From Desmodus rotundus (Eukaryota; Chordata; Mammalia; Chiroptera; Phyllostomidae): a stretch of DNA of 64,000 bases. This document shows, piece after piece, positions 39,159 through 49,326 of the stretch. The DNA is taken from the NCBI RefSeq assembly GCF_022682495.2, contig NC_071398.1, forward strand, positions 15,940,934 through 16,004,933, in the 5' to 3' direction. The stretch's first letter is position 1; each line of letters opens with the position of its first letter. The notes under the pieces were generated by a model, which did no database searches, was not told the origin of the DNA, and saw only the letters and a list, made by a program, of their open reading frames with translations. A program made the position numbers and the translations under genes.

Positions 39159-40318
39159 TTAGCTTGTCTGGTGAGAAAAGGGGTGCGTGTATGTGTATGT
39201 GTGTTGGGGGGGGGTCTTAGCAAAGAAAACTCTGGTAGTAGGACATACTGTGGGGGTCCCTCCCAGGAAGGAGCTGATGGGAACTGCTCCTACCCTGGGC
39301 TCTTCTGTAATAGCTTGGATGGAGGATCTGGCTCTGGACCTCCTCTGTGACAGTGACTAATGATGTCTTTAATCAAGAAAGAGAACATGAAGCAGAAGTG
39401 CCAGCACATTTAAGAACTGTAGTTGATGTTACTGTAACAAGAGCCAAATGATTTTGGAACAAGGTTACCTTAAGCGATTTGTTCCCCTCCTGCTGATCTG
39501 GGGACTAGGATTGTGACCATAGACTGGGACTGAGCTCCATGAAGGTCTGGGAAAGTGTGCGCTTGTGTAATGGGCTAGCAGGCGTGTGTCCGTTTAGGGA
39601 GAGGGAGTTCCATGCATGTGCAGGAGTGGAGGTGCGTGTGGGTACTTGCACAGGGTTGTCAGCACCTGGAGCAGCAGTGTGGTGCCATTGGCATCACCAC
39701 TCTTGGGATGCTGTCTTCAAGAAAAGCGTTTCGGGGTACTCACAGAGCACATAGTTATGTGCGCCTCCCTCCCTTCCCCAGGGTCACCGTGGGGGCTGAC
39801 GCCAGCTGGGGTGCGCCGGGCAAACCATGTGTCCTGGTTCAGTGCTGTGTTCCCAGGAGGAAGGGGTCTTTTTCTAATTCACTCTGAGTTGCTGGATGAG
39901 CTAACACAGCTCTGCCTACTGCCCCCTTCCCTTTGAAATTTTCTCAAAGGAACAGTGGGAAGGATTTAAATAAAGCAAAGTACTCAAGTTTTGGCTACCA
40001 CTACTCCTGTACCCGGGCCTCCCCAACTTTACTGAGGTTGCCCGACCGTTTTCACATGAGTGCATCTGAGATACAGGCTATGCTTCACCCAGGCCCAGTT
40101 TAGAAGAAAATTCTGTGAACTCACAGTTCATATCATCTCAAAATACCTTTTTATTATAAAATTGTTATACCTATTGATAGGAAATTTGGAGAACACAGAG
40201 AAAAAGGCAAAGAAGAAAAAAAATCTATTGTTCTACCACCCAAACAAACCTGATCTTAATATCTGAGTGAACTTCTCTCCTGTCTCTTAATTCATAGGAT
40301 TTAAAAGAAAACAAAGTA

Positions 40319-40526
40319 CGCTGGCTGGTGTGGCTCAGTGGACTGAGTGCCAGCCTGGGAACCAAGGGGTCACCGGTTCGATTCCCAGTCAGGGCACATA
40401 CCTGGGTTGCAGGCCAGGTCCCCGTTGTGGGGGCGGTGCATGAGAGGCAACCACACATTGATGTTTCTCTCCCCTTTCTTCCTCCCTTCCCCTCTCTCTA
40501 AAAATAAATAAAATATTTTAAAAAAA
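40319..40526 (+). mobile_element. Ves SINE
   Basis: Head gctggctggtgtggctcagt; exact 12-bp duplication GAAAACAAAGTA at 40307-40318 and 40527-40538. Confidence 0.97.
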
Positions 40527-40611
40527 GAAAACAAAGTAAATGTAGTCATTCACACATAACAATTTTGTATCCTGCCTTGTTTACATTTTTGCTTATTTCT
40601 ACGTTCTCTTT

Positions 40612-40726
40612 TTATTGAGTTTATTGGGGTGATACTGGTTAAAATTATACAGGTTTCGGGTGCGCAGTTCTACAACACATCGTACACTGTATTGTGTGTT
40701 CACCACCCCAAGTCAAAGCTGCGCCC
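40612..40726 (-). mobile_element. 5'-truncated LINE-1 3' end
   Basis: gtttattggggtgatactgg ... gtgtgttcaccaccccaagt is a common 3'-terminal retroelement sequence in laurasiatherian genomes; the duplication CTAC(G/A)TTCTCTTT is at 40599-40611 and 40727-40739. Family from memory. Confidence 0.7.
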
Positions 40727-42059
40727 CTACATTCTCTTTGTGAACATAATTTTTATTAGCTGCACACAACATTCCATGAAGAAGGTAGATTATGGTTGAA
40801 AATGGCCTGGATTTTTTTTGTCCTGCATTCACCTAGGGGAGGGAGAAAAAGGAAAGATGTCCAAGAAGAGCCTTTTCTGTTCCAAGAATTCCAAGAAAAG
40901 CATCTCCAGGTCTGGTTCCATATGCGGTTATCACTCTGGTGTGCCCTCCTAACCCTGACCTTCACACCTGCACAAGAACCTGACCCCTTAGTATGGACCG
41001 ATTGCTCTGTGGCAGAGCAGAGTCTCCTTGATTTGAAATGAAAACAATTCTTCCATCCAAGGAGAGAGAAGGAGACTGGAGTTAAAAATGTCACCGCTGT
41101 AACTGCAGGACAGAAAAGTCCTTACACCTGCTTCTTCAAACACAGCCCCTAGAAATGGGACTGACTGCAGCGTGCTTGTGGGTAAGAGGGCAGAGTTATG
41201 AAAGGGCGACTTTGTGTGGGAGTAGCTACCTCGCTGTCGTCAAAGCACACAGTTTCCACTTCGAATTATGTATTAACTAGTACTGCAGATTAAGCCACCT
41301 TTAAGAGAGAGCCCTATTTAGTCAGCTGGGGGACATAACCTGCTCCTCTTTGGAGACCAGTTTAAGTTCGCCTTCATGAGCTTCAAGAGGTTTTGATTAT
41401 AGTCAGCCCAGGGGAAGCTGAAGGGATGGATGGACTGGGGGAGACCTGGTAGCTTGGCTGCCATCCATTCCGCTTTGCTTGGGTAAAAGCTGTGGACTGG
41501 ATGCCAGGGAGGAGCACTGAGCATGGGTCAGAGGGTGAGGGGGGCAGCCAGAAGGAGCTAGAACAGCCCCCCCCTCCTCCCCGCCCCCAGTTACTCACTA
41601 GGAGCCCAGCAGAGCCCAGCAGAACAGCACGTGCTTACCTGAGGGTTTGTTATCCAGTGATGACACCAGAGATTGAATGGCAGGCTCCTATTGGTGCAAG
41701 GTATTTGACCATTTCAGACGTTTGGGTTTGCAATTTGCAGCAAGGTGAAATCTTTGTGGAACTGTCAGCTTCGTTTACCTCCGACCCTCCAAACAAACCT
41801 TTGAGAGTGGCCCTTTCGTCCTTCCAAACTGTAGACGTTATTCCTCCACCTCTACCCTCACTTGCGCCCAGTGTCAGTTGTGGCACTGCCTGCCCCCACG
41901 TCCTCTTCCTGAAGGCAGCACCCACAGCCCTTGCTGCAGGCCCATCGCAGCCCTCTCTTGTGGTTTATCTGCCTCCTAACAGGTCTCCCACACCCCATTC
42001 CTGGCCCTTACCGCAAAACACCACTGGCGCAGCCGTGCCCAAACAATACTTCCAGGCCA

Positions 42060-42480
42060 GTACTACTTGCTCAGACATCTTCAATAGTTCTCCTCCATCT
42101 ACCTGATCAAATCCAAACCACCAATTTGGTCATTCACGGCCGTCCACAACCTGTCCCTAGCATCTTCCTCAGCTTGTAGGTGCTTCCTATATAACAGCAG
42201 ACACTGTTCAAGTTCTGTAGTGTGAATTTCTTGGTCCATCCAGGCCTCTCTTTACCGTCCTTCAAACACACCTCACCCATTTCTGTACCTGCTCCTGTCC
42301 TTAAGCTATTTTTCTCCCGTCTAGAATGCTTTCACCTTTCTACACAGTCAGGTCAAGGTCATGAAACCCTGCCCAGCCCAGCCCAGCTCACAGAGATCCC
42401 TTTCCTGAAATCTGCAAACTCTCCTAGTTGGCTTCTTTCATCAACATTTAGTGACAAACTGCCCTGTATGGTGACTTAAT
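42060..42480 (+). repeat. LINE-2 3' fragment
   Basis: cattcacggccgtccacaac, ccatccaggcctctctttac and ctagaatgctttcacctttc follow the L2 3' order. Confidence 0.6.
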
Positions 42481-43714
42481 TTTTTAAATATAATTTGTCT
42501 TCAAAACGGAGAACATTTAGGTGGCAGGGAACAGCCTGAAACTTCGCAGTGTCCAAGCACCATTCTCTGCTCGGAGCAGGCCTTCAGAGTTTTTTAAATG
42601 AATGTTGAAATGAAGCATAGATCTTCTACAACTGAGCTGAATAGGGAGGCTTATCCTCTGGAACCTGAGTAAAAGCCAATTCACAACATCTGAGTTCACA
42701 TTTTTAAGTGATTGGGTATGGAATTAGTCCAATTTCTGAATCCCCAGTGGTAGGCAGAGATAAAGTTGAGCTTTATTGTATCAGCCCCTTGGAAATTCCC
42801 CTGCCCAACTCCTGAAGAGATGACTGTAAATAGGGCACCGAGAACCAGATGTTCGTTACAGACAAACCCTCCCTGGCATAGACCAGCCTCAAAGGTAAAG
42901 ACTCTCCTTTGCAAAAGGTAAAGGCCCTGCAAACAGAAAAGCGTTTCCTCCCTTGGGCAAGCCAGTTGGTATGGGCCAAGTGTTTCGTCATGATGTTGCA
43001 ACTGGACCGGCTGTTCATTTAGGATGGTTTAATTGCGCTGCATCAGCCCACCGCCTATAAATCCCCGGATCCAGCTGAGCAAGATGGGACAAAGTCAGGT
43101 GATCCCGGAGCAGCCCCAGGCAACTTGCACTGGAGAAGACATGTTGCCGTCGCCCTGAGGGCAGGTGGCATCTTTCCAAGCTGGCTGTGCCTTCTGCTTC
43201 TAAACTGGTCACTTACAAGTGGCCAGTTGGTTGGCTATGGCTCAGATACATTTTTGCCTGGCCTCTGGAGTGTTATTTTTTCGACATTGAATTAGCTTCT
43301 AACACTTAAAAATTGGGAGACTTCTTATAGAAAGCTGGATTTCTGACTGCTCTTGACGACAGAACGGTCGGCCATGCTGGGCCCTCCCTTTGACCAGGAC
43401 GGCTCCTGTAGCTCAGGTGTTCACTGCCCAGCAGGCTGCGGAGCTCTCGTTTTTGCCCCCACCTAGTCCCTGCTTGTTTTCCCTGATCTAAAATGTCACA
43501 GATTGCAAATCTGGGTGGGAGGTAGGATCGGTTAGCTAATCTCTGGCAACTCCAAGCTCTGTGATGCCCCTGGATGTGGAGGAGGTGGCCCAGGGCTCTG
43601 AGAGACCATAATGCAGTCAAGACAAGGCATTTGTCATCAACACTGATCTGTGAAATTCCTGTCACATCCTGGGGGGGCAGGGGCAAGTGGGCATTTGGAA
43701 TCCACAGCGTGGCA

Positions 43715-43900
43715 AGTAGGTGCCACCTACTGAGTACTTACTCCCAGCCAATCTCTTCAGTCCTTATAACAACTCTGTAAAGTAGACACTCAGTCCCACT
43801 TCTAGGATGAAGATACTGGGGTTAATGCCACACAGTTGATGGTAGAACTGGCTGGCTGGCTGCCTTCAGAGCCCTCTTCTAACCAAGCAAGGGCTTCCCG
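43715..43900 (-). repeat. MIR SINE
   Basis: cctactgagtacttactccc, ccttataacaactctgtaaa and aggatgaagatactggggtt give the reverse MIR order. Confidence 0.75.
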
Positions 43901-44490
43901 CTCTCCCTGAGCATTATTAGCTCTCTGTAGGGCCAGTCTTTAGTTCAAAACACATTGTCATTGTGGATTCAATAATAGATTTAAAAAGCACACAATAAAC
44001 AAAGTTTAAACGATGTATCACATTAGTGATGATTTTCTCAAGCGAAAGTGTGCAACTTATCGATATCTGTAAGGGGGGTGTGGGTGGAGGAGGTTTGTGG
44101 GGGAGGGGTCTTTGCTCGCCTGGGGCACTGAGGGTGGGCTCGGTGGCCCGGGGTGAGTGCTGCTGGGCAGGCAGGGAGGAGCAGCTTGTAGACTGCAACT
44201 CAATTTGTGGCAGGTTGGAAAGAAATGGAAGTCATCTCAGGTGCGCTTGAAGGACATGCAAATTTACTTTTTACTAGTCTTTAATTATAATTTCTCTTCA
44301 AGTTTTTCCGTCATTGTGCTCAGTGTGTTCAGCTGGTTCTACACTTCCTTCCTCTGCTGATAACTCCCCATCTCTCCCCAACCCCACCCCACCTCATCCA
44401 AGTCTAGCATGAACTTTCAGGCACCTGGAAAACACCTGCCATAAGGTCAGTTGGGAATTTAAGAGGTCATGGATATCGGGAATAAAGGTG

Positions 44491-44499
44491 TATAAAAGG
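44491..44499 (+). promoter_or_regulatory. Consensus TATA box upstream of the CpG island
   Basis: TATAAAAGG, followed by a purine-rich stretch, lies about 0.75 kb upstream of the GC-rich HAS3 promoter. It could serve a minor upstream HAS3 start or be a chance match; no donor-linked exon can be assigned with confidence. Confidence 0.25.
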
Positions 44500-44654
44500 A
44501 GGAGGAGAAATTGGTTTTGGCGTTAAGACACCGGAACTTCCAAGGTTTTTCAAGACGTTTGCAGCTTTTGCAAACAGCCTTCAAGTCATCGGCGCCCCAT
44601 CGCGGAATTCAAAGCTAAGCTTGTCATAATTGTTAACACCTTCTTTGACCAGTC

Positions 44655-44655
<1 letters not shown>

Positions 44656-44708
<53 letters not shown>
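44656..44708. repeat. (TTA)n microsatellite, about 18 units
   Basis: A pure TTA run immediately upstream of the HAS3 CpG island. On the minus strand it reads as an asparagine run inside a spurious 442-codon frame. Confidence 0.97.
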
Positions 44709-45230
44709 TTGCCTGCGGGAAGAATCTGCAGTCTTGGTTTTAGGGAGTACCATATACAGGGAATTGCCTCCTCGCGTACGTAAGTCAGGGAAGCTTTCCA
44801 CCGGCTTGCAGGGTGAGTAGTTTTCCAGGCTCAGAAAGCCGGGCGCGGGGCAGGGGGCGGGGAGTAACAATTTTGGAAGGCCCCGTGGGTTGTATTGAAA
44901 GTTAGCAACGCTTCGGGTTCTAGGTTGAGAACAATGAGCGCTTTGCTCTGGGCAGCCAGCCGGACCCGAGGCGATCGCGGAGGAGCTCGGCCTTTGGCGC
45001 GGTTGGGGGAACCCAGTTTTCGAGGGCGCGGAGACTGCGAGTCTCTGCAAAGCTGGGAAGCCGCGTCCACGCGGGAGCCGGCATCCTGCGGAGCGCCGGC
45101 CGCGTGGAGGTCCCTCCGCCTGAGCCAGGAAGGGGTGCACGCTCGCGGCCCGGGGGGAGCCCTCCCACTCTTCCCAACTTTGCCGGCCCCAGGGCCGGAG
45201 GAGGGCGCCTCTCCCGGCGGCGATGCGCTC

Positions 45231-45242
45231 GGTACTTAAAGG
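45231..45242 (+). promoter_or_regulatory. HAS3: TATA-like box (GGTACTTAAAGG) of the HAS3 core promoter
   Basis: A TACTTAAA motif stands in otherwise GC-rich DNA. A start site about 30 bp downstream would fall near 45265 (ctcgtcagtcggagcg). Position and motif support it; the transcription start is inferred. Confidence 0.45.
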
Positions 45243-45264
45243 CGGCTCGGCTGGGCCGGCGCTC

Positions 45265-45364
45265 GTCAGTCGGAGCGCGCGGCGGCGGCGGCGAGGAGCG
45301 GGAGGAGGGGCATGGAGCAGCCGCGGGCCTGCTGAGCACCGGAGCGCGGGCGGCCGGCGGCACG
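45265..45364 (+). other. HAS3: HAS3 exon 1, non-coding 5' UTR
   Basis: A strong donor, cggcacg|GTGAGCG, lies at 45364/45365, just downstream of the TATA-like box in the CpG island. Joining it to the acceptor at 48437 gives ...CACG|ATG, so the start codon begins with the first base of exon 2. Exon 1 holds one upstream ATG (45312) that opens a 7-codon uORF. The 5' edge is an estimate from the TATA-like box. Confidence 0.55.
45312..45335 (+). CDS. Upstream ORF of 7 codons in HAS3 exon 1
   Basis: ATG GAG CAG CCG CGG GCC TGC TGA reads MEQPRAC. It lies wholly inside the proposed non-coding exon 1 and ends 29 nt before the splice donor. It has G at +4 and an unfavourable C at -1. It would be translated only if transcription starts upstream of 45312, which the TATA-like box suggests. 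Any effect on HAS3 translation is inference. Confidence 0.35.
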   Translation: MEQPRAC

Positions 45365-47224
45365 GTGAGCGAGGGCCCCGCCGGCCGCTTCGGTGGGGCG
45401 GGCCGCGCGGGGGCTGCGCCGAGAACGCGGGAGCGCCCGGCTTCGGGGGTGCCCCGCGGACGCGACCGGCTCCCCCGGATGTGCGGGCGCGGAGTCCCGC
45501 GCCGGGAGGCGGGCTGAGGGCTGCGGCATCTCCAGGCTTCCTGGCGGCGGGTCCTGCAGCCCCCTCCCCACTGACCCCTCCTCCCTTTCTTCCTCCATCC
45601 TCTCCTCCAGTCTCTCCTCCCTTCCTCCCTGGCGGCTCCGGTTTTGTGAATGGATTGGGAGGCGGACGACGGTGCGGGCACGAGGCGGGCTGAAGTCTCT
45701 CCCCCCACCCCACACCCGCCCGCGGGTCCGCACCTGTCCGGGCACCGAGGCGCTCGGCGCCCGCGATCCTGCGGGTCAGCCGGGCAGAGGCCGCACGTAT
45801 CCGCGGGCCTGGGCTCCCTTTCTTTTGCCGCCTCGGAGGAGCCGGTAGGAAAGAGCCCCCGCCCCGCGCACAAGTTTCCATCCCGCTGCGTGTGGGCCCC
45901 AAAGCAGGGCACACCTGTCAGCTGGAGAAGCTGCGGATCGGGCGGCCCTGCAAAGTTTCGGGGGTAGACTGGCGCTGTGCGTCCTTGGTTGGAGGTTTTC
46001 TTCTTCCGTTTGCCCAGTAGGTGATGTGTGGGGGGTCGGTCTTAGGGAATCGTCCCTAATCCGGTGCCTTTGAAGCCGGGAGCGCATTAGCCTGCCCGGG
46101 CTGAGCTCGCCTGAATCCCTCAGGACGAGCGAAGGGGGAAAGTGTGCGGGGGCGAGAGGCGGTCTAGCCTCCCCTGCGCGGGCTTGGGGTAACACGGCGC
46201 CCTGTCTGGGCAGGGGCACTTCGGCCAGAGCCCACACCAGCGCCTGGCTGTTCGCCAGGTCATCGGCTATAGAATCTTCTTGGCCTTCAGAGGGGTCGGG
46301 GGTGCAGGGTAGTGCCTCGGATTTCTGCTCGGGGTGTGGGGGTCCCGCCCGGGCAAAGGTGGGGGCCGGCAACACCGGGGATGTCGCCTTTGTCTGCAGG
46401 CACACTTTGTCAAGGTAGCTCGGGCCCCGGGGGCATGAGTGGGGCCTGGTCCAACCGATCCCTTGGGTTTTCCTGTTCTTTCCCGTGGGTCGTGGGAATC
46501 CGGCACGTGGGTGTGGCCGGTGCCTCCTTCCCCAGAAGGGGAGACTCAAGCGGGGGGCGGGGGGTGAGAAGCGTGGCGAGTGCCTTCCGGGCTGCATTAA
46601 CCTGGTGGGCTCTGCCTCCGGCACTGCCCCGAGGCGGCCGCCAGCGCCCAGCAGATTGCTGGGCTGGCCTCGGACCCTCTGCCCTTTCCCAGATTGCAGG
46701 TGGACAGTAGAGCGCGCAGCGCCTCCTCGGCATGTGAGCTCTGGATGGGGACACGAGGGGGCGGCACGCGCCTGGGCCCTGGGTGACGGGTCTGGGGGGG
46801 CTCCTGGGCCGCAGGCGCGTGCCAGGAGGGGGCGGGGTGGGAACCAGGGAGGGCTGGGAGCCCTGCGGAGGAAGCCTCCCGGGGATGGTGGGGCAGAGCT
46901 ACCGCCCGGAGGCTGCGCTTCCCGGAGAGGCGAGGCTGCCAACAGCACTTTCCGGACTGAAGCTGCTGGAATGGGGCTGGTGCCTGAATCTCATTTGATG
47001 TAGGCAGCGACTGCGGGTTCCCCTAGCAGGGAGGTGTGCTTGTGCTGGGGCGGGGCTCAGGGGACGGCTCGCTGAGACCCAGAGTTGCAGCTTGGAAGTG
47101 AGACCTCATTGTCTGTAGAGGGTGGTGGTGGTGGTGGTAACGGGATTCTCCATATCAGGCATTCCCGCCCCCCCACCCCAGTCAGCCTTCCCACTTGGGT
47201 AGTCTTTCATGACTGGAAGCGCTT

Positions 47225-47400
47225 CCATTTTTAGAGAAATGATTTATTAATACCTCAGATTATGAAGCAAGAAAGCATTAGAACCCCGGTTAGGGGGAGA
47301 TACCAAGTCCAGAGAACTTGGGCAAGGTCAGGCAACCAGGAGGTGGTAGAGCCCTGTCTCAAGCACAAGTCTTGTGGTGTCTGTCTAATCTTAGGCTCTC
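47225..47400 (-). repeat. MIR-like fragment in HAS3 intron 1
   Basis: acttgggcaaggtcaggcaa and ggaggtggtagagccctgtc fit a reverse MIR tail. Confidence 0.45.
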
Positions 47401-48107
47401 TTCGTTAAAACACAGCGGTTTCCGTCAGTACAGGTGCTAGGAGCCCTGATTATTGCAAAGGTAATCTGGCAGCCTTTGCAGGAGTGGCCGGGCAGAGGGA
47501 TGAGCCGAGAGATTCCATGCCGGCACTAGGACCAGGCTGATGGGGCCTCCCAGGCAGCTGCAGTGTGGCTGCAGTTCCCTTTGGTGCCCTGAGCGCAGGG
47601 CTCTTCCAGGAGAGCTGTCCACACCCCAGCCCTCATTTCCCTTTCTTTCCCTTGTCCGCCTTTCCCAGTAGCTTTCCCTTTCTTTCCTGACTCTCAAGTA
47701 AATGAGAAAAAGGTGACAAAGCAGAGAAACCAGGGAAACTTTCTCTTACTGATTTTGCTGTTTTGAGAAGAGGAAGCTGTTTCCTTCTTTTTTCCCCTGG
47801 CACCTCTTTATGTTTCCTGTTGTTTCTCCTCTCTTCCTCCCACACTTTCTTCATGGGCCGTGCTTTACTGGCACACATTCCCCTCCCAGGGTGCAGTCCC
47901 CTGGTGGGTACAGCAGGGTAGAAGCTCTTGGACCACTGGCTGCCTCCTTGTCCGTCTTCCTTCTCCCTGGCCCCTCCTGCGCTCAGGAGTGCCTCAGCCT
48001 CCCCGCTACTGATGCCTGCCTTTAAGAGTTTTTGGTCAGGCAGATCCCAGTTCTGCCACCCACCTGCTAGGTCTCCTGTAGCTCTCTCCAGCTTTGGTTT
48101 GCCTAAC

Positions 48108-48300
48108 AATAATAAGTGCTACTGTAAGTGCTTTATGTCACCATTTAACCCTCAAAGAGGCTACAAGATTAGTGCTACAACCCACAGATTACAGATGAAT
48201 TAACTAAGGGACAGAATGTAGTCACACATAAGTAAGTGTCAGGGCTGGGATTTGAACCATAGAAGTCTGGCTTCTGAGTCTGCAGACAGTCTTAGTCATG
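48108..48300 (-). repeat. MIR SINE in HAS3 intron 1
   Basis: gtaagtgctttatgtcacca, ccacagattacagatgaatt and gtcagggctgggatttgaac; it ends 138 bp before the HAS3 start. Confidence 0.8.
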
Positions 48301-48437
48301 CTCAGTGATAAAAATGGTTTTTGTTAGTGGGTCATTTCCCCAGTTTTGGGCCACGCCCAGAGTAAATGCTTCCACTCCCAGTGACTGGAGATGCTGCCTC
48401 CTGCCTGACCCCCACATTTCCCACCTTCTCCCACCAG

Positions 48438-49073
48438 ATGCCGGTGCGGCTGACGACAGCCCTGCGTGTGGTGGGCACCAGCCTGTTTGCCCTGGTAGTG
48501 CTGGGTGGCATCTTGGCAGCTTATGTAACAGGCTACCAGTTCATTCACACAGAAAAGCACTACCTGTCCTTCGGCCTGTACGGCGCCATCCTGGGCCTGC
48601 ACCTGCTCATCCAGAGCCTGTTTGCCTTCCTGGAGCACAGGCACATGAGGCGGGCAGGCCGGACGCTGAAGCTGCCCTCCCCACCACAGCGCGCAGTGGC
48701 ACTCTGCATCGCCGCCTACCAGGAGGACCCTGACTACTTGCGCAAGTGTCTGCGCTCAGTCCAGCGCATCGCCTTCCCCAACCTCAAGGTGGTCATGGTG
48801 GTGGATGGCAATCGCCAGGAGGATGCCTACATGCTGGACATCTTCCACGAGGTGCTAGGCGGCACTGAGCAGGCCGGCTTCTTTGTGTGGCGCAGCAACT
48901 TCCATGAGGTGGGAGAGGGTGAGACAGAGGCCAGCCTGCAGGAGGGCATGGACCGTGTGCAGGACGTCGTGCGGGCCAGCACCTTCTCGTGCATCATGCA
49001 GAAGTGGGGAGGCAAGCGAGAGGTCATGTATACAGCCTTTAAGGCCCTTGGCGGTTCGGTGGACTACATTCAG
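48438..49073 (+). other. HAS3: HAS3 exon 2 (first coding exon)
   Basis: The acceptor cttctcccaccag abuts the ATG directly. The exon ends ...DYIQ at CAG|GTAAGG. It encodes both N-terminal membrane helices and the VVDGN motif; the end is phase 0. Confidence 0.95.
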
Positions 49074-49294
49074 GTAAGGGTGGCTCCCTGTGAGTGTGTG
49101 GCTGTGTCAGCCAGCTGGGCATACCCTCCTTCAGGAGTTTCAAGTCCAGTCTAGATCCTTGTGTGGCGCACAGCCCTCCTCTGCACTTAAGGTGGCAACA
49201 GGCATAATGGTTCTGAACAGCCCTCCTGGGGTCAGAAAGGCCTAGGATGGAGTCCTGATTCTGCTGTTACTGAACTCAGTGACTTGTGTCATAA

Positions 49295-49326
<32 letters not shown>

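Larger units (their letters stand above)
30641..44899. other. TANGO6-HAS3 intergenic region
   Basis: 14 kb without a supported gene. It holds six Ves SINEs, a truncated LINE-1 end (40612-40726), MER5-like (38975-39158), MIR (36540-36760, 43715-43900) and L2 (42060-42480) pieces, and ancient repeats near 33410-33800. Open frames up to 204 codons occur (41492, 32670) but lack family resemblance, splice context or conserved ends. Confidence 0.75.
44900..47000. promoter_or_regulatory. HAS3: CpG island over the HAS3 promoter, exon 1 and start of intron 1
   Basis: GC content and CpG density rise sharply from about 44,900 and fall away by about 47,000, while the flanks are CpG-poor. Densest is 45050-45520 (many GCGC, CGGCGG and GGGCGG-type boxes, for example gtggggcgggccgcgc near 45393). 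It produces long spurious open frames on both strands. It spans the proposed HAS3 non-coding exon 1. Confidence 0.85.
45365..48437 (+). other. HAS3: HAS3 intron 1
   Basis: It is bounded by GTGAGC (45365) and cttctcccaccag (to 48437). The first 1.6 kb is CpG island. The rest contains MIR-like fragments (47225-47400, 48108-48300) and a (TGG)n run near 47125. I see no coding exon. Confidence 0.7.

Noticed and set aside
41492..42106. 204-codon plus-strand open frame upstream of HAS3
   Set aside because: Its 3' part runs into LINE-2-like sequence, and the protein text is low-complexity with no known domain or splice support.
44586..45914. Long minus-strand open frame (442 codons), with overlapping 330-codon and 390-codon frames on the same strand to 46948
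   Set aside because: All lie in the CpG island, where stop codons are rare. They include an Asn run read from the (TTA)n microsatellite and Arg/Pro/Gly-rich text, with no family resemblance, and oppose the HAS3 promoter.
48305..48733. 142-codon frame overlapping HAS3 exon 2, and an upstream in-frame extension of exon 2 from 48366
   Set aside because: The first is an off-frame shadow. The extension crosses the 3' splice site and contains the intronic pyrimidine tract.
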